Notes: generated from the letters alone by a model not told the origin. Counted from the stretch's first letter, positions 10,849 to 23,929 are shown. The stretch: 64,000 nt of DNA from Balaenoptera acutorostrata (GCF_949987535.1 NC_080072.1:55620356-55684355); one strand, 5' to 3'. Numbers and translations are program-made.

Positions 10849-13800
10849 ATGGTAATAGGAACATACATATAGATAATTACCTTAAATGTAAATGGATTAA
10901 ATGCTCCCACCAAAAGACATAGACTGGCTGAATGGATACAAAAACAAGACCCATATACATGCTGTCTACAAGAGACCCACTTCAGACCTAGGACACATAC
11001 AGACTGAAAGTGAGGGGATGGAAAAAGATATTCCATGCAAATGGAAATCAAAAGAAAGCTGGAGTGGCAATTCTCATATCAGACAAAATAAACTTTAAAA
11101 GAAAGACTATTACAAGAGACAAAGAAGGACACTACATAATGATCAAGGGATCAATCCAAGAAGAAGATATAACAATTGTAAATATTTATGGACCCAACAT
11201 AGGAACACTTCAGTACATAAGGAAAATGCTAACAGCCATAAAAGGGGAAATCGACAGTAACACAATCATAGTAGGGGACTTTAACACTCTACTTTCACCA
11301 ATGGACAGATCATACAAAATGAAAATAAATAAGGAAACACAAGCTTTAAATGACACACTAAACAAGATGGACTTAATTGATATTTATAGGACATTGCATC
11401 CAAAACAACAGAATACACTTTCTTCTCAAGTGCTCATGGAACATTCTCCAGGATAGATCATATCCTGGATCACAAATCAAGCCTTGGTAAATTCAAGAAA
11501 ATTGAAATCGTATCAAGTATCTTTTATGACCACAACGCTATAAGACTAGATATCAGTTACAGGAAAAAACTGTAAAAAATACAAACACATGGAGGCTAAA
11601 TAATATGCTATTAAATAACCAAGAGATCACTGAAGAAATCAAAGAGGAAATAAAAAATTCCTAGAAATGAATGACAATGAAAACACGACGACCCAAAACC
11701 TATGGGATGCAGCAAAAGCAGTTCTAAGAGGGAACTTTATAGCAATAAAATGCTACCTTAACAACAAGACACATCTCAAATAAACAACCTAACCTTACAC
11801 CTAAAGCAGTTAGAGAACGGAGAACAAAAAACCCCAGAGTTAGCAGAAGGAAAGAGATCATAAAGATTAGATCAGAAATAAATGAAAAGAAACAAAGGAA
11901 ACAATAGCAAAGATCAACAAAACTAAAAGCTGTTTCTTTGAGAAGACAAACAAATTGATAAACCATTAGCCAGACTCATCAAGAAAAAAAGGGAGAAGAC
12001 TCAAATCAATAGAATTAGAAATGAAAAAGGAGCAGTAACAACTGACACTGCAGAAATACAAAGGATCATGAGAGATTACTACAAGCAACTCTATGCCAAT
12101 AAAATGGACAACCTGGAAGAAATGGACAAATTCTTAGAAAAGCACAACCTTCCGAGACTGAACCAGGAAGAAGTAGAAAATATAAACAGACCAGTCACAA
12201 GCACTGATATTGAGAATGTGATTAAAAATCTTCCTACAAACAAAAGCCCAGGACCAGATGGCTTCACAGGCGAATTCTATCAAACATTTAGAGAAGAGCT
12301 AACAGCTATCCTTCTCAAACTCTTCCAAAATATAACAGAGGGAGGAACACTCCCAAACTCACTCTACGAGGCCACCATCACCCTGATACCAAAACCAGAC
12401 AAAGATGTCACAAAGAAAGAAAACTACAGGCCAATATCACTGATGAACATAGATGCAAAAATCCTCATCAAAATACTAGCAAACACAATCCAACAGCACA
12501 TTAAAAGGATCATACACCACAATCAAGTGGGGTTTATCCCAGGAATGCAAGGATTCTTCAATATACACAAATCAATCAATGTGATACACCATATTAACAA
12601 ATTGAAGGATAAAAACCATATGATAATATCAATAGATGCAGAAAAAGCTTTCAACAAAATTCAATACCCATTTATGATAAAAACTCTCCAGAAAGTAGGC
12701 ATAGAGGGAACTTACCTCAACATAATAAAGGCCATATATGACAAACCCACAGCCAACAACGTTCTCAATGGTGGAAAACTGAAACCATTTCCTCTAAGAT
12801 CAGGAGCAAGACAAGGTTGTCCACTCTCACCACTATTATTCAACATAGTTTTGGGAGTTTTAGCCACAGCAATCAGAGAAGAAAATGAAATAAAAGGAAT
12901 CCAAATCGGAAAAGAAGAAGTAAAACTGTCATTGTTTGCAGCTGACATGACACTATACATGGAGAATCATAAAGATGCTACTAGAAAACTACTAGAACTA
13001 ATCAATGAATTTGGTAAAGTAGCAGGATACAAAATTAATGCACAGAAACCTCTTGCATTCCTATACACTAATGATGAAAAATCAGAAAGAAAAATTAAGG
13101 AAACACTCCCATTTACCATTGCAACAAAAAGAATAAAATATCTAGGAATAAACCTACCTAGGGAGACAAAAAGACCTGTATGCTATGCAGAAAACTATAA
13201 GACACTGATGAAGGAAATTAAAGATGATACAAACAGATGGAGAGATAGCCCATGTTCTTGGATTGGAAGAATCAACATTTTGAAAATGACTATACAACCC
13301 AAAGCAATGTACAGATTCAGTGCAATCCCTATCAAACTACCAATGGCATTTTTTACAGAACTAGAACAAAACATTTCACAATTTGTATGGAAACACAAAC
13401 AATCCAGAATAGCCAAAGCAATCTTGAGAAAGAAAAACGGAGCTGGAGGAATCAGGCTCCCGGACTTCAAACTATACTACAAAGCTACAGTAATCAAGAC
13501 AGTATGGTACTGGCACACAAACAGAAATAGATCAATGGAACAGGATAGAAAGCCCAGAGATAAACCCATGCACATATGGTCACCTTATCTTTGATAAAGG
13601 AGGCAAGCATATACAATGGAGAAAAGACAGCCTCTTCAATAAGTGGTGCTGGGAAAACTGGACAGCTACATGTGAAAGAATGAAATTAGAACACTCCCTA
13701 ACACAAAAATAAACTCAAAATGGATTAAAGACCTAAATGTAAGGCCAGGCACTATAAAACTTTTAAAGGAAAACATAGATCGAACATTCTATGACATAAA

Positions 13801-14640
13801 TCACAGCAAGATCCTTTTTGACCCACCTCTTAGAGAAATGGAAATAAAAACAAAATAAACAACTGGGACCTAATGAAACTGAAACGTTTTTGCACAGCAA
13901 AGGAAACCATAAACAAGACGAAAAGACAGCCCTCAGAATGGGAGAAAATATTTGCAAACGAAGCAACTGACAAAGGATTAATCTCCAAATATACAAGCAG
14001 CTCATGCTGCTCAATATCAAAAAAACAAACAACACAATCCAAGAATGGGCAGAAGACCTAAATAGACATTTCTCCAAAGAAGACATACAGATTGCCAACA
14101 AACAAATGAAAGATTGCTCAACATCACTAATCATTAGAGAAATGCAAATCAAAACTACAATGAGGTATCACCTCACACCAGTCAGAACGGGCATCATCAG
14201 AAAATCTACAAACAACAAATGCTGGAGAGGGTGTGGAGAAAAGGGAACCCTCTTGCACTGTTGGTGGGAATGTAAATTGATACAGCCACTATGGAGAACA
14301 GTATGGAGGTTCCTTAAAAAACTAAAAATAGAACTACCATATGACCCAGCAATCCCACTAGTGGGCATATACCCTGAGAAAACCATAATTCAAAGAGAGT
14401 CATGTACCACAATGTTCATTGCAGCTCTATTTACAATAGCCAGGACATGGAAGCAACGTAAGTGTCCATCGACAGATGAATGGATAAAGAAGATGTAGCA
14501 CATATATACAATGGAATATTACTCAGCCATAAAAAGAAACGAAACTGAGTTATTTGTAGTGAGGTGGATGGACCTAGAGGTTGTCATACAGAGTGAAGTA
14601 AGTCAGAAAGAGAAAAACAAATACCGTATGCTAACACATA
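10849..14640 (+). pseudogene. L1 ORF2 (endonuclease, reverse transcriptase), broken
   Basis: Starts near ATG 10849 but has an early TAG at 10870 and a frameshift before 11010. The endonuclease part is readable at 11010-11456 and the longest open piece (508 codons) at 12068-13594 covers the reverse transcriptase. A further shift lies near 13530, and the C-terminal piece reads at 14004-14498. The C-terminal Cys-rich motif CX3CX7HX4C ([18 protein letters not shown]) is intact. The RT active-site motif FADD reads FAAD at 12935-12946, so a catalytic Asp is lost. Confidence 0.9.
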
Positions 14641-15019
14641 TATACGGAATCTAAAAAAAAAAATCGTTCTGAAGAACCTAGGGGCAGGACAGGAATAAAG
14701 CCGCAGACGTAGAGAATGGACTTGAGGACACAGGGAGGGGGGAGGGTAAGCTGGGACTAAGTGAGAGAGTAACACTGACATACATACACTACCGAATGTA
14801 AAATAGATAGCTAGTGGGAAGCAGCCACATAGCACAAGGAGATCAGCTTGGTGCTTTGTGACCACCTAGAGGGGTGGGATAGGGAGGGTGGGAGGGAGAC
14901 ACAAGAGGGAGGGGCTATGGGGATATATGTATACGTATAGCTGATTCACTTTATTATACAGCAGAAACCAACACACCATTGTAAAGCAATTATACTCTAA
15001 TCAAGATGTTAATATATAT

Positions 15020-15029
15020 ATATATGATT
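15020..15029. repeat. Right target-site duplication of the young L1
   Basis: Second copy of ATATATGATT. The TA repeat before it makes the exact left limit uncertain by a few bases. Confidence 0.8.
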
Positions 15030-15495
15030 AACACAAAAGAAAGTTGGAAAGCAGGAACTAAGGAACAAAACCCAGATGAGACAAATAGAAGACAAGTAGC
15101 AACATGGCAAACTAAAATAAAATCATTTCAGTAATTACAGTAAATGCAAATGGAGCAAATATTCCAATCAAAAAGCAGAGATTGTCAGACTGGATTAAAT
15201 AAAGCAAGAATAAAGTCTTTGCTGCCTAAAGAGACATACTTTAAATATAAAGACACATACTAAAAATAAATGAATAAGATACACCATGCAAATGGTAAGC
15301 ATGAGACAGCTGGAGTGGCTATATTAATACTAGATAAAGTAGACTTGAAAATGAGTATATCACCAGGCATTAAAAAAAAAAATCCAGAATGACAACAAAG
15401 AGCTCAATACTTTGAGAAATATAAGAACGCTAAAAGTCTATTTTAAATGGGAGCAGTTTGTTGTATGTAATTATACCTCAGTAAGGTGGGGTTTT
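15030..15495 (+). mobile_element. Old L1 fragment, right part
   Basis: Continues the left part without a gap: the text AAAAATATATGATT at 9092-9105 joins AACACAAAAGAAAG at 15030. It covers the start of ORF2 (endonuclease), then appears to jump across a deletion to an L1 3' end (GTAATTATACCTCAGTAAGG near 15460-15480). The assignment of this 3' end to the same element is probable, not certain. Confidence 0.65.
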
Positions 15496-15504
15496 TTTAA
15501 GCAC

Positions 15505-15960
15505 AGTGGATGCAGAGGGGTGGAGGAATAGAAGGGTAACGGGCTAGAATAGAGGCAGAATGGGGCTGTAATGCAAAGAGGAAAGGCAGGTTTATTGGGA
15601 GAAATATTGATTTCAGGCTTAGATGTGTTCAGTTTGAGACACCTGTCAGACTCACGGGGTAGATATTGCTACCTGCTGGATGCGCAGATGAGAGGTCACT
15701 GGCGTTAGTCAGAAAGAGGCTGTAGAGCAGGAGGCGCGGGCTCAGAACTAAATTCTGGGCTTCATTTAGAAGTGGGAGAAGGAAGAGGTCAGGAGCCCTC
15801 GCGGGAGACTAAGAAAAAATGGCCAGAGAGAAGGGAGGGAACCCGGGAGTCCAGAGAAAAGGGTGTTTTAAGGAAAAGGGCATGGCCAGCAGCAGAAAGT
15901 GCTGCTGAAGAGTCAGGTGTGAGCCTGGTGCGGTGGGGAGGCGGCGGGCAGGTGCTGGGT
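15505..15960 (-). mobile_element. L2 fragment
   Basis: Reverse-strand L2 pattern: GTGTTCAGTTTGAGACACCTGTCAGACTC and later GAAAAGGGTGTTTTAAGG..AAAGTGCTGCTGAAGAGTCA. Well diverged. Confidence 0.6.
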
Positions 15961-16179
15961 GTCTGTCCCAGGGCTGATGGACCGATCCTGGGAGGAGTGC
16001 AGGCCAGGGCTGTGGCCTCGCACTCTGCCCTTGGCCAGGGCTGCTGGCCAGGCAAGCAGTTAGCAAACCTTTGCTGAGCCCCACCTCAGTGACCTCCCTC
16101 TGCTGCTTGGTCCTTGGGGCACAGAGAAGACCCGACCCAATCCCTGCCCCCCACCCAGGAGTTCCCAGTCTGGGACACA

Positions 16180-16330
16180 TAGACGGATAATTGCACTGCC
16201 TGGTATGGGAGCTCATAGATTTTGGAGGTGAGATGGGGAGCAGGGAAAACCTCAAAGAGGAGCAGTGTTTGACCAGGGCCAAGAAGGAGGAATAGGAGTA
16301 AGGGTCTTCCAGATAGTGAAAGGGAGGTTG
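16180..16330 (-). mobile_element. L2 fragment
   Basis: Text like CAAAGAGGAGCAGTGTTTGA and GGGCCAAGAAGGAGGAATAG resembles reverse L2. Low-identity match. Confidence 0.45.
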
Positions 16331-18310
16331 AGTTTGTTCTGCTTGAGCCAAAGGGTGGACGCAAGATCTACGGGTGGGTGGAGGTCCCAAGGAGGCAGAC
16401 ATTCACCCCACACAGGTTTCTCACAGCTGCGTCCGGCCAGGGTGCAAGGGGCTTCCTGGGGAGGGGTGAGGACCTGTGCAGGTGTGGATAGGTGCGCCAG
16501 CAGAGGCTGAGCACCCATGAGGAGGAAGACGGCAGAGGGTCTGACCTACCCCCATCCCCCAAGAGATGGGTCACTGGAAACGCAGGCTTGCCAGATTCGA
16601 TTCCCATGCACGCTGCAGCCCTGACAGTTTTATCAGACATGTGCAGTCCAGCTGCAGAGGCCTGGCCGGGATGGGGCCCCAGCATCTGCCTCTGCAGAAC
16701 CCCTGCTCTCCTGGCCCTGGCCCAGCCACCGAGGCACTCCCTGCTGAAATGAAATGTACCTCCAATGTGGAGAGGCCTGAGAAGAGGAGGTCTTCAGGCT
16801 GTAAGGTGTACGAGGTTGGGGAAACATGCAGACAGAAGTTCCAGGAGTACAGGTGGGGTCTGGGGGTGCCCGGGTCTGCAGGGGAGGCCCTGGTTCTGGT
16901 CACACAACTTACAGCCAGAGACAGCGTCTTAGAGAATTTACAAGCGAGGCCTGTTGAGGAACAGATTTCCTCTGGGACAGTCAGGCTTCATCGGGACAAG
17001 GTGCATCAGTATACTCAGGTGGGGTTTTGTCAGTTGGGATGCACAAAGTGCGCAACTTAATATATACAGATACGTTTGCTGTTTGTAGAACCGCTACAGG
17101 TTTGCCAAAAACACAGGACTCCTGACAAATCTATTTTGTGTGATTGTCATAAGAGAAGAGAAAAAAATGAATGGTGCATTTATAGTTCAACCTGCTGCTT
17201 TACCGCTTATATCCCTGACAGGAGAAAACTTCCATCTTGAGAATACATTGATGAGAAACAAATCTTCCACTTACCATTTTACACAATCTGACGACCGGCA
17301 GAATTTTCCACAGATTATCGCCTGGCTCTGTCCATTTCAAATATTGCTTCTCCATCCCTGCCCACATGCTGCCAGTGCCAGGCTCTGTAGGACAAGTTGA
17401 TCGCACAACATGACACACGGCCCTGCACTGTGGTGTCGTGATGCGGGATACGCCTGTGCAGGGGGCAGTGGGAGTATCCTGGAAGCCATTCCACCCCAGG
17501 ATGGTCGACACTAATGGAACTCGGCATGAAGGGATTGCAACCATGGACACATGTACACCCCTGGATCCAAGTGAAACTCAAACTCAACTCAGCTTCCCCC
17601 CTCTCAGATTCCAAAAGTATCTACAGCCACTCCAGAGGAAGCAGTGTAGTGGAAGTCAAAGTGGGGAGACACACAGAGGTCTGAACCAACTGGAGTTAAA
17701 ACATTATATTCTTGCAATTTTCACAAAAACATATAATCCTGTGAACACATTGCTAGACCCACCCTCTCACCCCTACCTGAGCCTTGAAAGGAGCTCGGGC
17801 CCACGCAGGATGGAAGTTCCAGCTGCATTAGCTCCTCAGGAAATCAGGGTCCGGTTTCTTCAGGTTCCTTCTCCAGCTCAGTTGAACCCTGTCCCTCTCT
17901 GCTCCACACCCTTCTGTGGTTCCCCATTGCCCTCGGGGAAAAGCTGGACATTCAGGGTCACGGGGGCTTCATTAGCTTCCCTTGTACCTGAGGAGCTGTA
18001 GGGGGTGGGCTTTTGGGGAAGAGCAAAGATAGGGAGCTAGTGGGTGAACTCTGAGGACAGCAGGGATGACAGGCTTGGGGGGCAGTAACCCCCAGGGGCA
18101 CCTGTGGGGAGGAGGCTTTGTAGATCCCAAGGAAACCCCTGGCACTCACCTGATGAGGGCGCGTGGTTCAGGGCAGTACCCACATCCTGATGCCTGCATC
18201 TCCCCCTGCTGAGGCCAGAGCAGAGCCCCCATTTTCCTGTGAAATTTCCCTCTGGACTGTAGGGCGGGGGCTGGGGATGGGGAGTATGGGTGAGGCGGTG
18301 GGAGGGCCGT
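16330..18310. other. GC-rich intergenic DNA, no gene seen
   Basis: Apparently single-copy, with a more AT-rich patch at 17040-17300. Short overlapping frames lack coding character. Confidence 0.4.
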
Positions 18311-18317
18311 GGAAAGG

Positions 18318-18520
18318 ACCCCGGACCTAAAATCCACAGACCTGACTTCAAGTGCCTGCTCTACGCTTTACTGTCTGCATGACCTTGGCCAAGTGACAAC
18401 ATCTCTGAATTTCAGTGCCCTCATCTAGAAATCAGGGAATACTTGTTTCATCTCCAGGCTCTTGTGAGAGACATATGAAACAAGTATCATGAGGGTACAC
18501 GCACACAGTAGGGCCTCACT
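18318..18520 (+). mobile_element. MIR
   Basis: GACCTGACTTCAAGTGCCTG, ATGACCTTGGCCAAGTGACA and CCCTCATCTAGAAATCAGG in MIR order. Confidence 0.75.
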
Positions 18521-19469
18521 GCTCCCAGCCCGGCAGAAGACACAGAGCTCCTTTCCCCGTCTGGGTCCTGAATGACTGCTGAACCTCCCCCGTAGGTTAA
18601 GCAATCATGTTGGCTTTATTTATTACCTTCACAAACTCCTCTGAAGAGGAACTGTCACTTCGCCCCATCCCAAAGCCCCACACAATCCTCGATTTCCAGT
18701 GCTGGCTGCCTCCTCACCCTTCTGTGTGGGAGAGTGTGTTGGGCAGGGGCCAAGGAGCCAGATGAGCTCTGCGCTGGGCCAGGCCTCAACCTCCCGCCTG
18801 AACCTCGAAGGGTGAGCCGGCCGGATGAGCCCAAAGAGGCCCCTCCCGTGGGCCTCTGGTTCCCGTGATCATTCTTCTCATGTTCTCCGGACCAGCCTCC
18901 TCCAAACCCCTCTCAGCACCGCCTCTGGGTCTTCTCCGGAGACGCCCTGTCTGCCCGTCACACCTGCAGGCACCCGCCTGGCCACCTGCCTGGGCCTTGC
19001 TTACTCAAGGTTGGAGGCTGAGGAGTGGTCTGAGGGGGTGTGAGTGCTCACAGGGCCCCCAGAGAGCTGGGACTGACCCAGCTGGTGACACCTGGACCTG
19101 CTTTGCCCCTGGGGCCCCCTCCGTCCAGGTGCCCATGTGACTCAGGGTAGGTCTCTTCGCTTGCTCAGCCTGTTTTCTGAGAGGCTGAATGGGGCTGTTG
19201 AGACGTTCACAGGAAAGGGCCTATCCCTGCTCAGGGAAGGAGCCCCTCAGTCCTCGCTGACAGGGTGCTTGTCAGCGTCCCCTGCAGAGGCTGCCCAGGC
19301 TCTTCAGAACCAGGCGCCCCGTGGTGGGCCCTCCCAGTGTGGGACGATCAGTCCCGGGACCCACAGTGTGGTTGTCCACCGCCTTGGCCTGGCAATGTCC
19401 TCCATCCCCATGCTGTGTGATCCTGGAAGTCACCTAGGCTCTTTCCTCCCATTTCATTTGTATTCTGAG

Positions 19470-19620
19470 CAGCATTTTACCTTTTACATTCATCACGCCT
19501 TTCCTTGGAGTCTTGCAGTACTGTGCATCCTCTGAGCTATGAACCATCGTTCCATTTCACAGATGAAGAAAACAAGGCTCAGAGAAGGGGGGTGGGTGGG
19601 CCGAGCTTACTGAGTGGTAA
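19470..19620 (-). mobile_element. MIR
   Basis: CCATTTCACAGATGAAGAAA and AAGGCTCAGAGAAG in reverse MIR order. Confidence 0.6.
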
Positions 19621-20938
19621 GGGACGTAGTCTACCCAACTCAAAACCAAAGCCATCCTCTCCCCACCCCTCCTGGGGCGTGGCAGGGAACAACATTTGAG
19701 TTGGTGACTGCGGTTGCTGAGAGTGGAAATGAATTAACAGAGCCATTCTTCAATGAGGCATTGTGGACCCCAGAACAGACGAGTGTTGCAGGGAGGTGGG
19801 GACTGCAGCCTGGAATAGTCAGGCTACAGGCGTTGAAGGTCGCTCTCGATTCGTGGGAAAGGCCTCCCTCTCTGGCCTGGCGCGTGATCGGGGCTCCAGC
19901 ACTGCAGCGGGCGGCAGGCAGGCACGGCACAGAGGTTGGCAGGGGCCAAGCACGAGGGTCTTCAAATGCTGGGGGAGGAGCTGGGTGCAGAGCCTGAGCA
20001 GGCAAGGGTTCCAAGCTGGGGCCCGGCCTCCAGGCAGGCATTCCGAGGGCACTGACTGTGCGGAGGCCCTGTGTTCAGCACGAGGGCTGTGCCCGTGTCT
20101 CCTACAGCGGGCACACGGCAGGCTCCAGCCAGGTGGGAGCCGGACAGCTGAGTTCTGGTCCTGGTTGAGCCTTTAGTCCCCTGTGTTGACCCTCTCTGCA
20201 CCTGAGTGTCACATCTACTGAGGAGGGGGACATTCCCTGCCCTGTCAGCAGTTTTGGGCTCCCGGGAGCTGGAGCAGAGGCCCAGAGCCCCAGCTGGGCT
20301 CTTCCTAGCTTCCTCCCCTGCCACAGTGGGTATCAGACCCTCCCTGTCCTTCCTCCTGGGTCAAGGGGATGAATGCCGAGGCCCTCTGTAAACATGAAGT
20401 GCGGGACTCATGAGGCATCCTTACTGAGCAGGGAAATAGAAACATTTTTCTCTGGACCTGGTCTCCAGTCATGTTTGGATTATAAGATTTATAGATCTTA
20501 GCTGTTTCTTGTTCACTCACTCATCCATCCCTCTATCCATCCAACAGCCACCAACCAGCCCCAGGAGCTGCAGCTAAAACCCGGACACATGACCCAGAGC
20601 CAGCCCTCGTGCCCTCCGCCCAGTCCAAGCCCTGTAAACACTTCGTTAGTCTTAGAGACGACCTGGGGTTCCCGCACTCCACTTTCCAAATGTGGAAACT
20701 GAGGTCCAGAGAGAGGCAGGAAAGAACCCGAGGCTGATCTCACCAGTTCCAGCCCTCAGCCTCAGCCTCTCCCAACCCTCTCCGCAGGCTGATCTCTGAC
20801 CCTGGCCTGGGCCGGCCTGGGGTTTCTCAGGCTTGGAGTGAGTCCAGTGGGACAGGGGCCAGGCCACCTCCCAGGCTGGAAGCAGCACAGCCCCTACCCA
20901 CCCGCTGGAGCTCAGGCCCAGGCAGGGGTGCGGAGAGC

Positions 20939-20968
20939 GGGGTGGGGGTGGGGGGTGGAGGGAGGGGG
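20939..20968 (+). other. Potential G-quadruplex
   Basis: G-runs of 4, 5, 6, 3 and 5 with short spacers, in a GC-rich repeat-free region. Confidence 0.6.
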
Positions 20969-22774
20969 CCGCTGAGGCCCAGCCCTCCCTGCTCTCCAGC
21001 ACATGATATTATCTCTGGCCTTGGCTCAGCGCTCAGAGCAGGATGCAGCTTTCAACACCTCTCTCCCCTCGGGCGGGCTCGGGGCTTTTTGAGTTTCTCA
21101 CGGCGTGGATGGAGGGGCGCGGCCTGGGCAGAGGAGGGCCCCAACCAAGGCCACCCCCCACCCCCAGGCGGCCAGTCCTCAGACAGTCACAGCCCCTAAT
21201 GTGGGAGGGGGAAGGGCCACGGTGCCTGAGAAGAAAGGGCTCCCAGGAGTGGTTCCCCTGACCATCTCCCCCATCCCCTCCCCCTTCTGTTGTCCATAAT
21301 CCAGGGCGCCTGTTCAAGGAATTCTACCCCCCCGTGTGTTAGTGATTTATTTAGACTTGGCTCATCCCGCCCGCCCGGCATCCTGCCCGCATGGCGGCGG
21401 GTGACAGACCCCTCCCCACCCGCTGCTCCCTTACCCCATCCCTGGGGCCGTTTTCATCTCCAGCCCGGCAGGCTTGGCCCTGCTCCAGGCTGCACCAGAT
21501 GGTGGGGGCTCTGCTGGACGTGGCTTTCAGGGAACCCCAGAATCTCACTTCTGGTACCCAGCCAACCCCCTCATATTCTGTGGACCCTCCTCCTCAGTCC
21601 TGGTGGGGGCCCTTCCTTCCCAACAGTGGAGGTGACAGGTGATCTTTAAGAGCAAGAGGAAGCCTTCTGGGTCCTTAATCCAATCTTCCCATTGAATAGA
21701 TGGACTAGAGGCCAAGAGAAGCAAAGGCCGGGAGGCAGTGGGGAGGTCCCAGCCCCGTGTCTGACAAAAAGACCTTTAAGAATACTGAGAACCATCCCCC
21801 CCAACCCCTGCGCCCAACCCACATCTAAACTCTCCCACCAAGAAAGGGTTAATGTCCCCACTTTACACATGAAGAAGTGAGGCTGAGCCTGGGAAAGTGG
21901 CCCACAGATCATCAAGGTGGGCCAGAGCACAAGCTTGAGCCTGTCTCTCTCCGTCTCTCTCTCTGTCTCATTCAGGCTGGGCCTCCAGCTCCCAGGCCAT
22001 TCACTGCTCTGTGTGACCAGGACTGTCCCAGCTGCAGGGATTTGGGGCCCAGTGGGAGGTGGGTGGGAGCCTGTGTGTCATGTGCTCGCGCGCAGCTCTT
22101 AGGTAGGGGACTGGGGGCATGCCTGCCTGAGCCCCCTGGAAACACCACTGCACCGTGCTCATGACCGCTGTGGGGTGGTGTCCAACCCTTGCCCCTTGGC
22201 CCCTCAGCACCCTCCCCTAGTCCTGATGAGCATGAGGAGGGAGCCGGCCCATTCTCCCACACAGCCTGCAGCAAGAGAGCACTGGGGTAGGAGCACTTCA
22301 TGCTGTGGCCTGAGAGATTCACTTACCACCGGCTCTGGATCCTGAGACCCATGATCCCAAAGGGGAAGCAGGAAGAAGCTTCTGTGTTTCCGGTTCTTCT
22401 CAGCGAGTACCCTTCCCCTCCTCAAGGTAGGCAGAGGAGATGAACCATTGTACAGATGAGAAAACTGAGGCCCAGGACTGGCTTGCTACATTACCCTAAG
22501 CAAGTCACTGACTCTCTGTGGGTCAATTTCTCCATCTCAACCTGAGGGGAGGGGAGCAGTTAGATAAGATACCCTCTGGGACCCTCTCTTCCCAGGCAGC
22601 CACACCCCACCTGGCCTCCTTCTTCCACTGCCCAGCGTGAGGCCAGGTGCCTGGTGACAGAACCCCGCCTGCATCTGCATGCCCACTCGGGGTGTAGATG
22701 ACATGGATACACAGCTGAGCTCCTGCCATGTGCCAGGTACAAGCCCTGTGCACACCTTCTCTGACTAAAGCCTT

Positions 22775-22786
22775 AAAGCCACTTTT
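22775..22786. repeat. Target-site duplication of SINE copy 4 (left)
   Basis: AAAGCCACTTTT, identical to 23177-23188; its last bases merge with the T-run of the SINE tail. Confidence 0.85.
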
Positions 22787-23176
22787 TTTTTGGCTGCGTT
22801 GGGTCTTTGTTGCTTCACGCGGGCTTTCTCTAGTTGCGGCGAGTGGGGGCTACTCTTTGTTGCGGTGCGCGGGCTTCTCATTGCGGTGGCTTCCCTTGTT
22901 GTGGAGCACGGGCGCCCTCTAGGTGCGTGGACTTCAGTAGTTGCAGCATGCGGGCTCAGTTTTTGCGGCACACAGGCCCTGGAGCGCGCGGGCTTCAGTA
23001 GTTGCAGTATGTGGGCTCAGTAGTTGTGGGTTGCGGACTCTAGAGCACAGGCTCAGTAGTTGTGGCACACGGGCTTAGCTGCTCTGTGGCATGTGGGATC
23101 TTCCCGGACCAGGGATCGAACCCATGTCCCCTGCGTTGGCAGGCGATTCTTAACCACTGCGCCACCAGGGAAGTCC
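22787..23176 (-). mobile_element. CHR-type SINE, copy 4, inserted in a MIR
   Basis: Minus-strand copy: the head is at 23176 (reads GGACTTCCCTGGTGGCGCAG on the minus strand) and the A-tail at 22787. It is flanked by AAAGCCACTTTT at 22775-22786 and 23177-23188. The internal unit with GTAGTTG and GGGCTCAG is repeated several times, giving about 390 bp. The two sides join into one MIR. Confidence 0.93.
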
Positions 23177-23188
23177 AAAGCCACTTTT
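23177..23188. repeat. Target-site duplication of SINE copy 4 (right)
   Basis: AAAGCCACTTTT, next to the head of the SINE. Confidence 0.9.
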
Positions 23189-23929
23189 AAGGTCTGTGTG
23201 AATAACCCCATGTGATAGAATGAGGCTCAGAGAGCTTAAATGACTTATCTAAGGCCACACAGTTTCTGGGGACACCAGTGTCACCCTCCCTGCCTGCTTG
23301 CTTGCCAGGGCTCCCTGGCCAGGGTGGAAGAAGGGTCTGGACCAAGGCAATAGGCAAGCTGCCTCGGTTCTCCAAGTGCAGACACTGGGCAGGTGGAGGA
23401 CCAGAAGGTGGAACTGAATTGGGTGATTGGGGTTTGGGTCTGTGGCTACCTGATGGTTTTGGGGGTTCTCCGATTGGGTCTATGAGCTTCTCCCTTCCTC
23501 CCACAGAAAATCCTTCCTGGTTCTGAACAAACAGAACCCCCTCTGGGAATGGCTTCTTTCATTTGCCCAAAGATAACAAGACGCCTGGGCTCTCCATCCC
23601 TGGGCATGAGGTGGGGAGGCAGGTGGCTCAGGGAGAACCACTTGGCCACTGACCGCTCTATGCTCGGCCCTGGCCTCTGGGGAATTCTGGTGCAGCCCTG
23701 GGCCCCAGGCAGGCAGCACCCTCCCACCCTGGTCACCACTGTCTGTGAGGGAGCGCTTGGCTGGGAGAAGAAGCCCCAGGGACTGGTCCCTGCTGCACTG
23801 ATGCCCTCTCTGCAGCCTGGGAGTCTCCTCCCCTATGTGGACCTGTAGAAACAGCTGGAACAGACATACCTGGAGAGCTCTGGGGCAGGCATATTTGGGT
23901 TCAAGTCTTGCCAGGGACAGGTTAAAACA

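Larger units (their letters stand above)
9106..15019 (+). mobile_element. Young, nearly full-length L1 (LINE-1), inactivated
   Basis: About 5.9 kb, with an 800-bp 5' UTR (9106-9905), ORF1 (9906-10790), ORF2 (about 10849-14640) and a 3' UTR ending near AATTATACTCTAATCAAGATG. It is flanked by the 10-bp duplication ATATATGATT (9096-9105 and 15020-15029). The pattern is that of cetartiodactyl L1. It sits inside an older L1. The A-tail has decayed into a TA repeat. ORF1 and ORF2 both carry disabling changes, so it cannot move by itself. Confidence 0.9.
18525..22430. other. GC-rich intergenic DNA, no gene seen
   Basis: Mostly single-copy, with MIR pieces near 19.5 and 21.7 kb and a potential G-quadruplex at 20939. 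21300-21380 holds the AT-rich word TTAGTGATTTATTTAGAC in CpG-rich surroundings. Confidence 0.4.
22725..23275 (-). mobile_element. MIR split by SINE copy 4
   Basis: Left piece has CATGTGCCAGGTAC; right piece has GAATGAGGCTCAGAGAGCTT and GGCCACACAG, in the order of a reversed MIR. Removing the SINE and one duplication restores the order. Confidence 0.7.

Noticed and set aside
14004..14498. 164-codon plus-strand frame that looks like a gene
   Set aside because: It is the C-terminal piece of the broken L1 ORF2.
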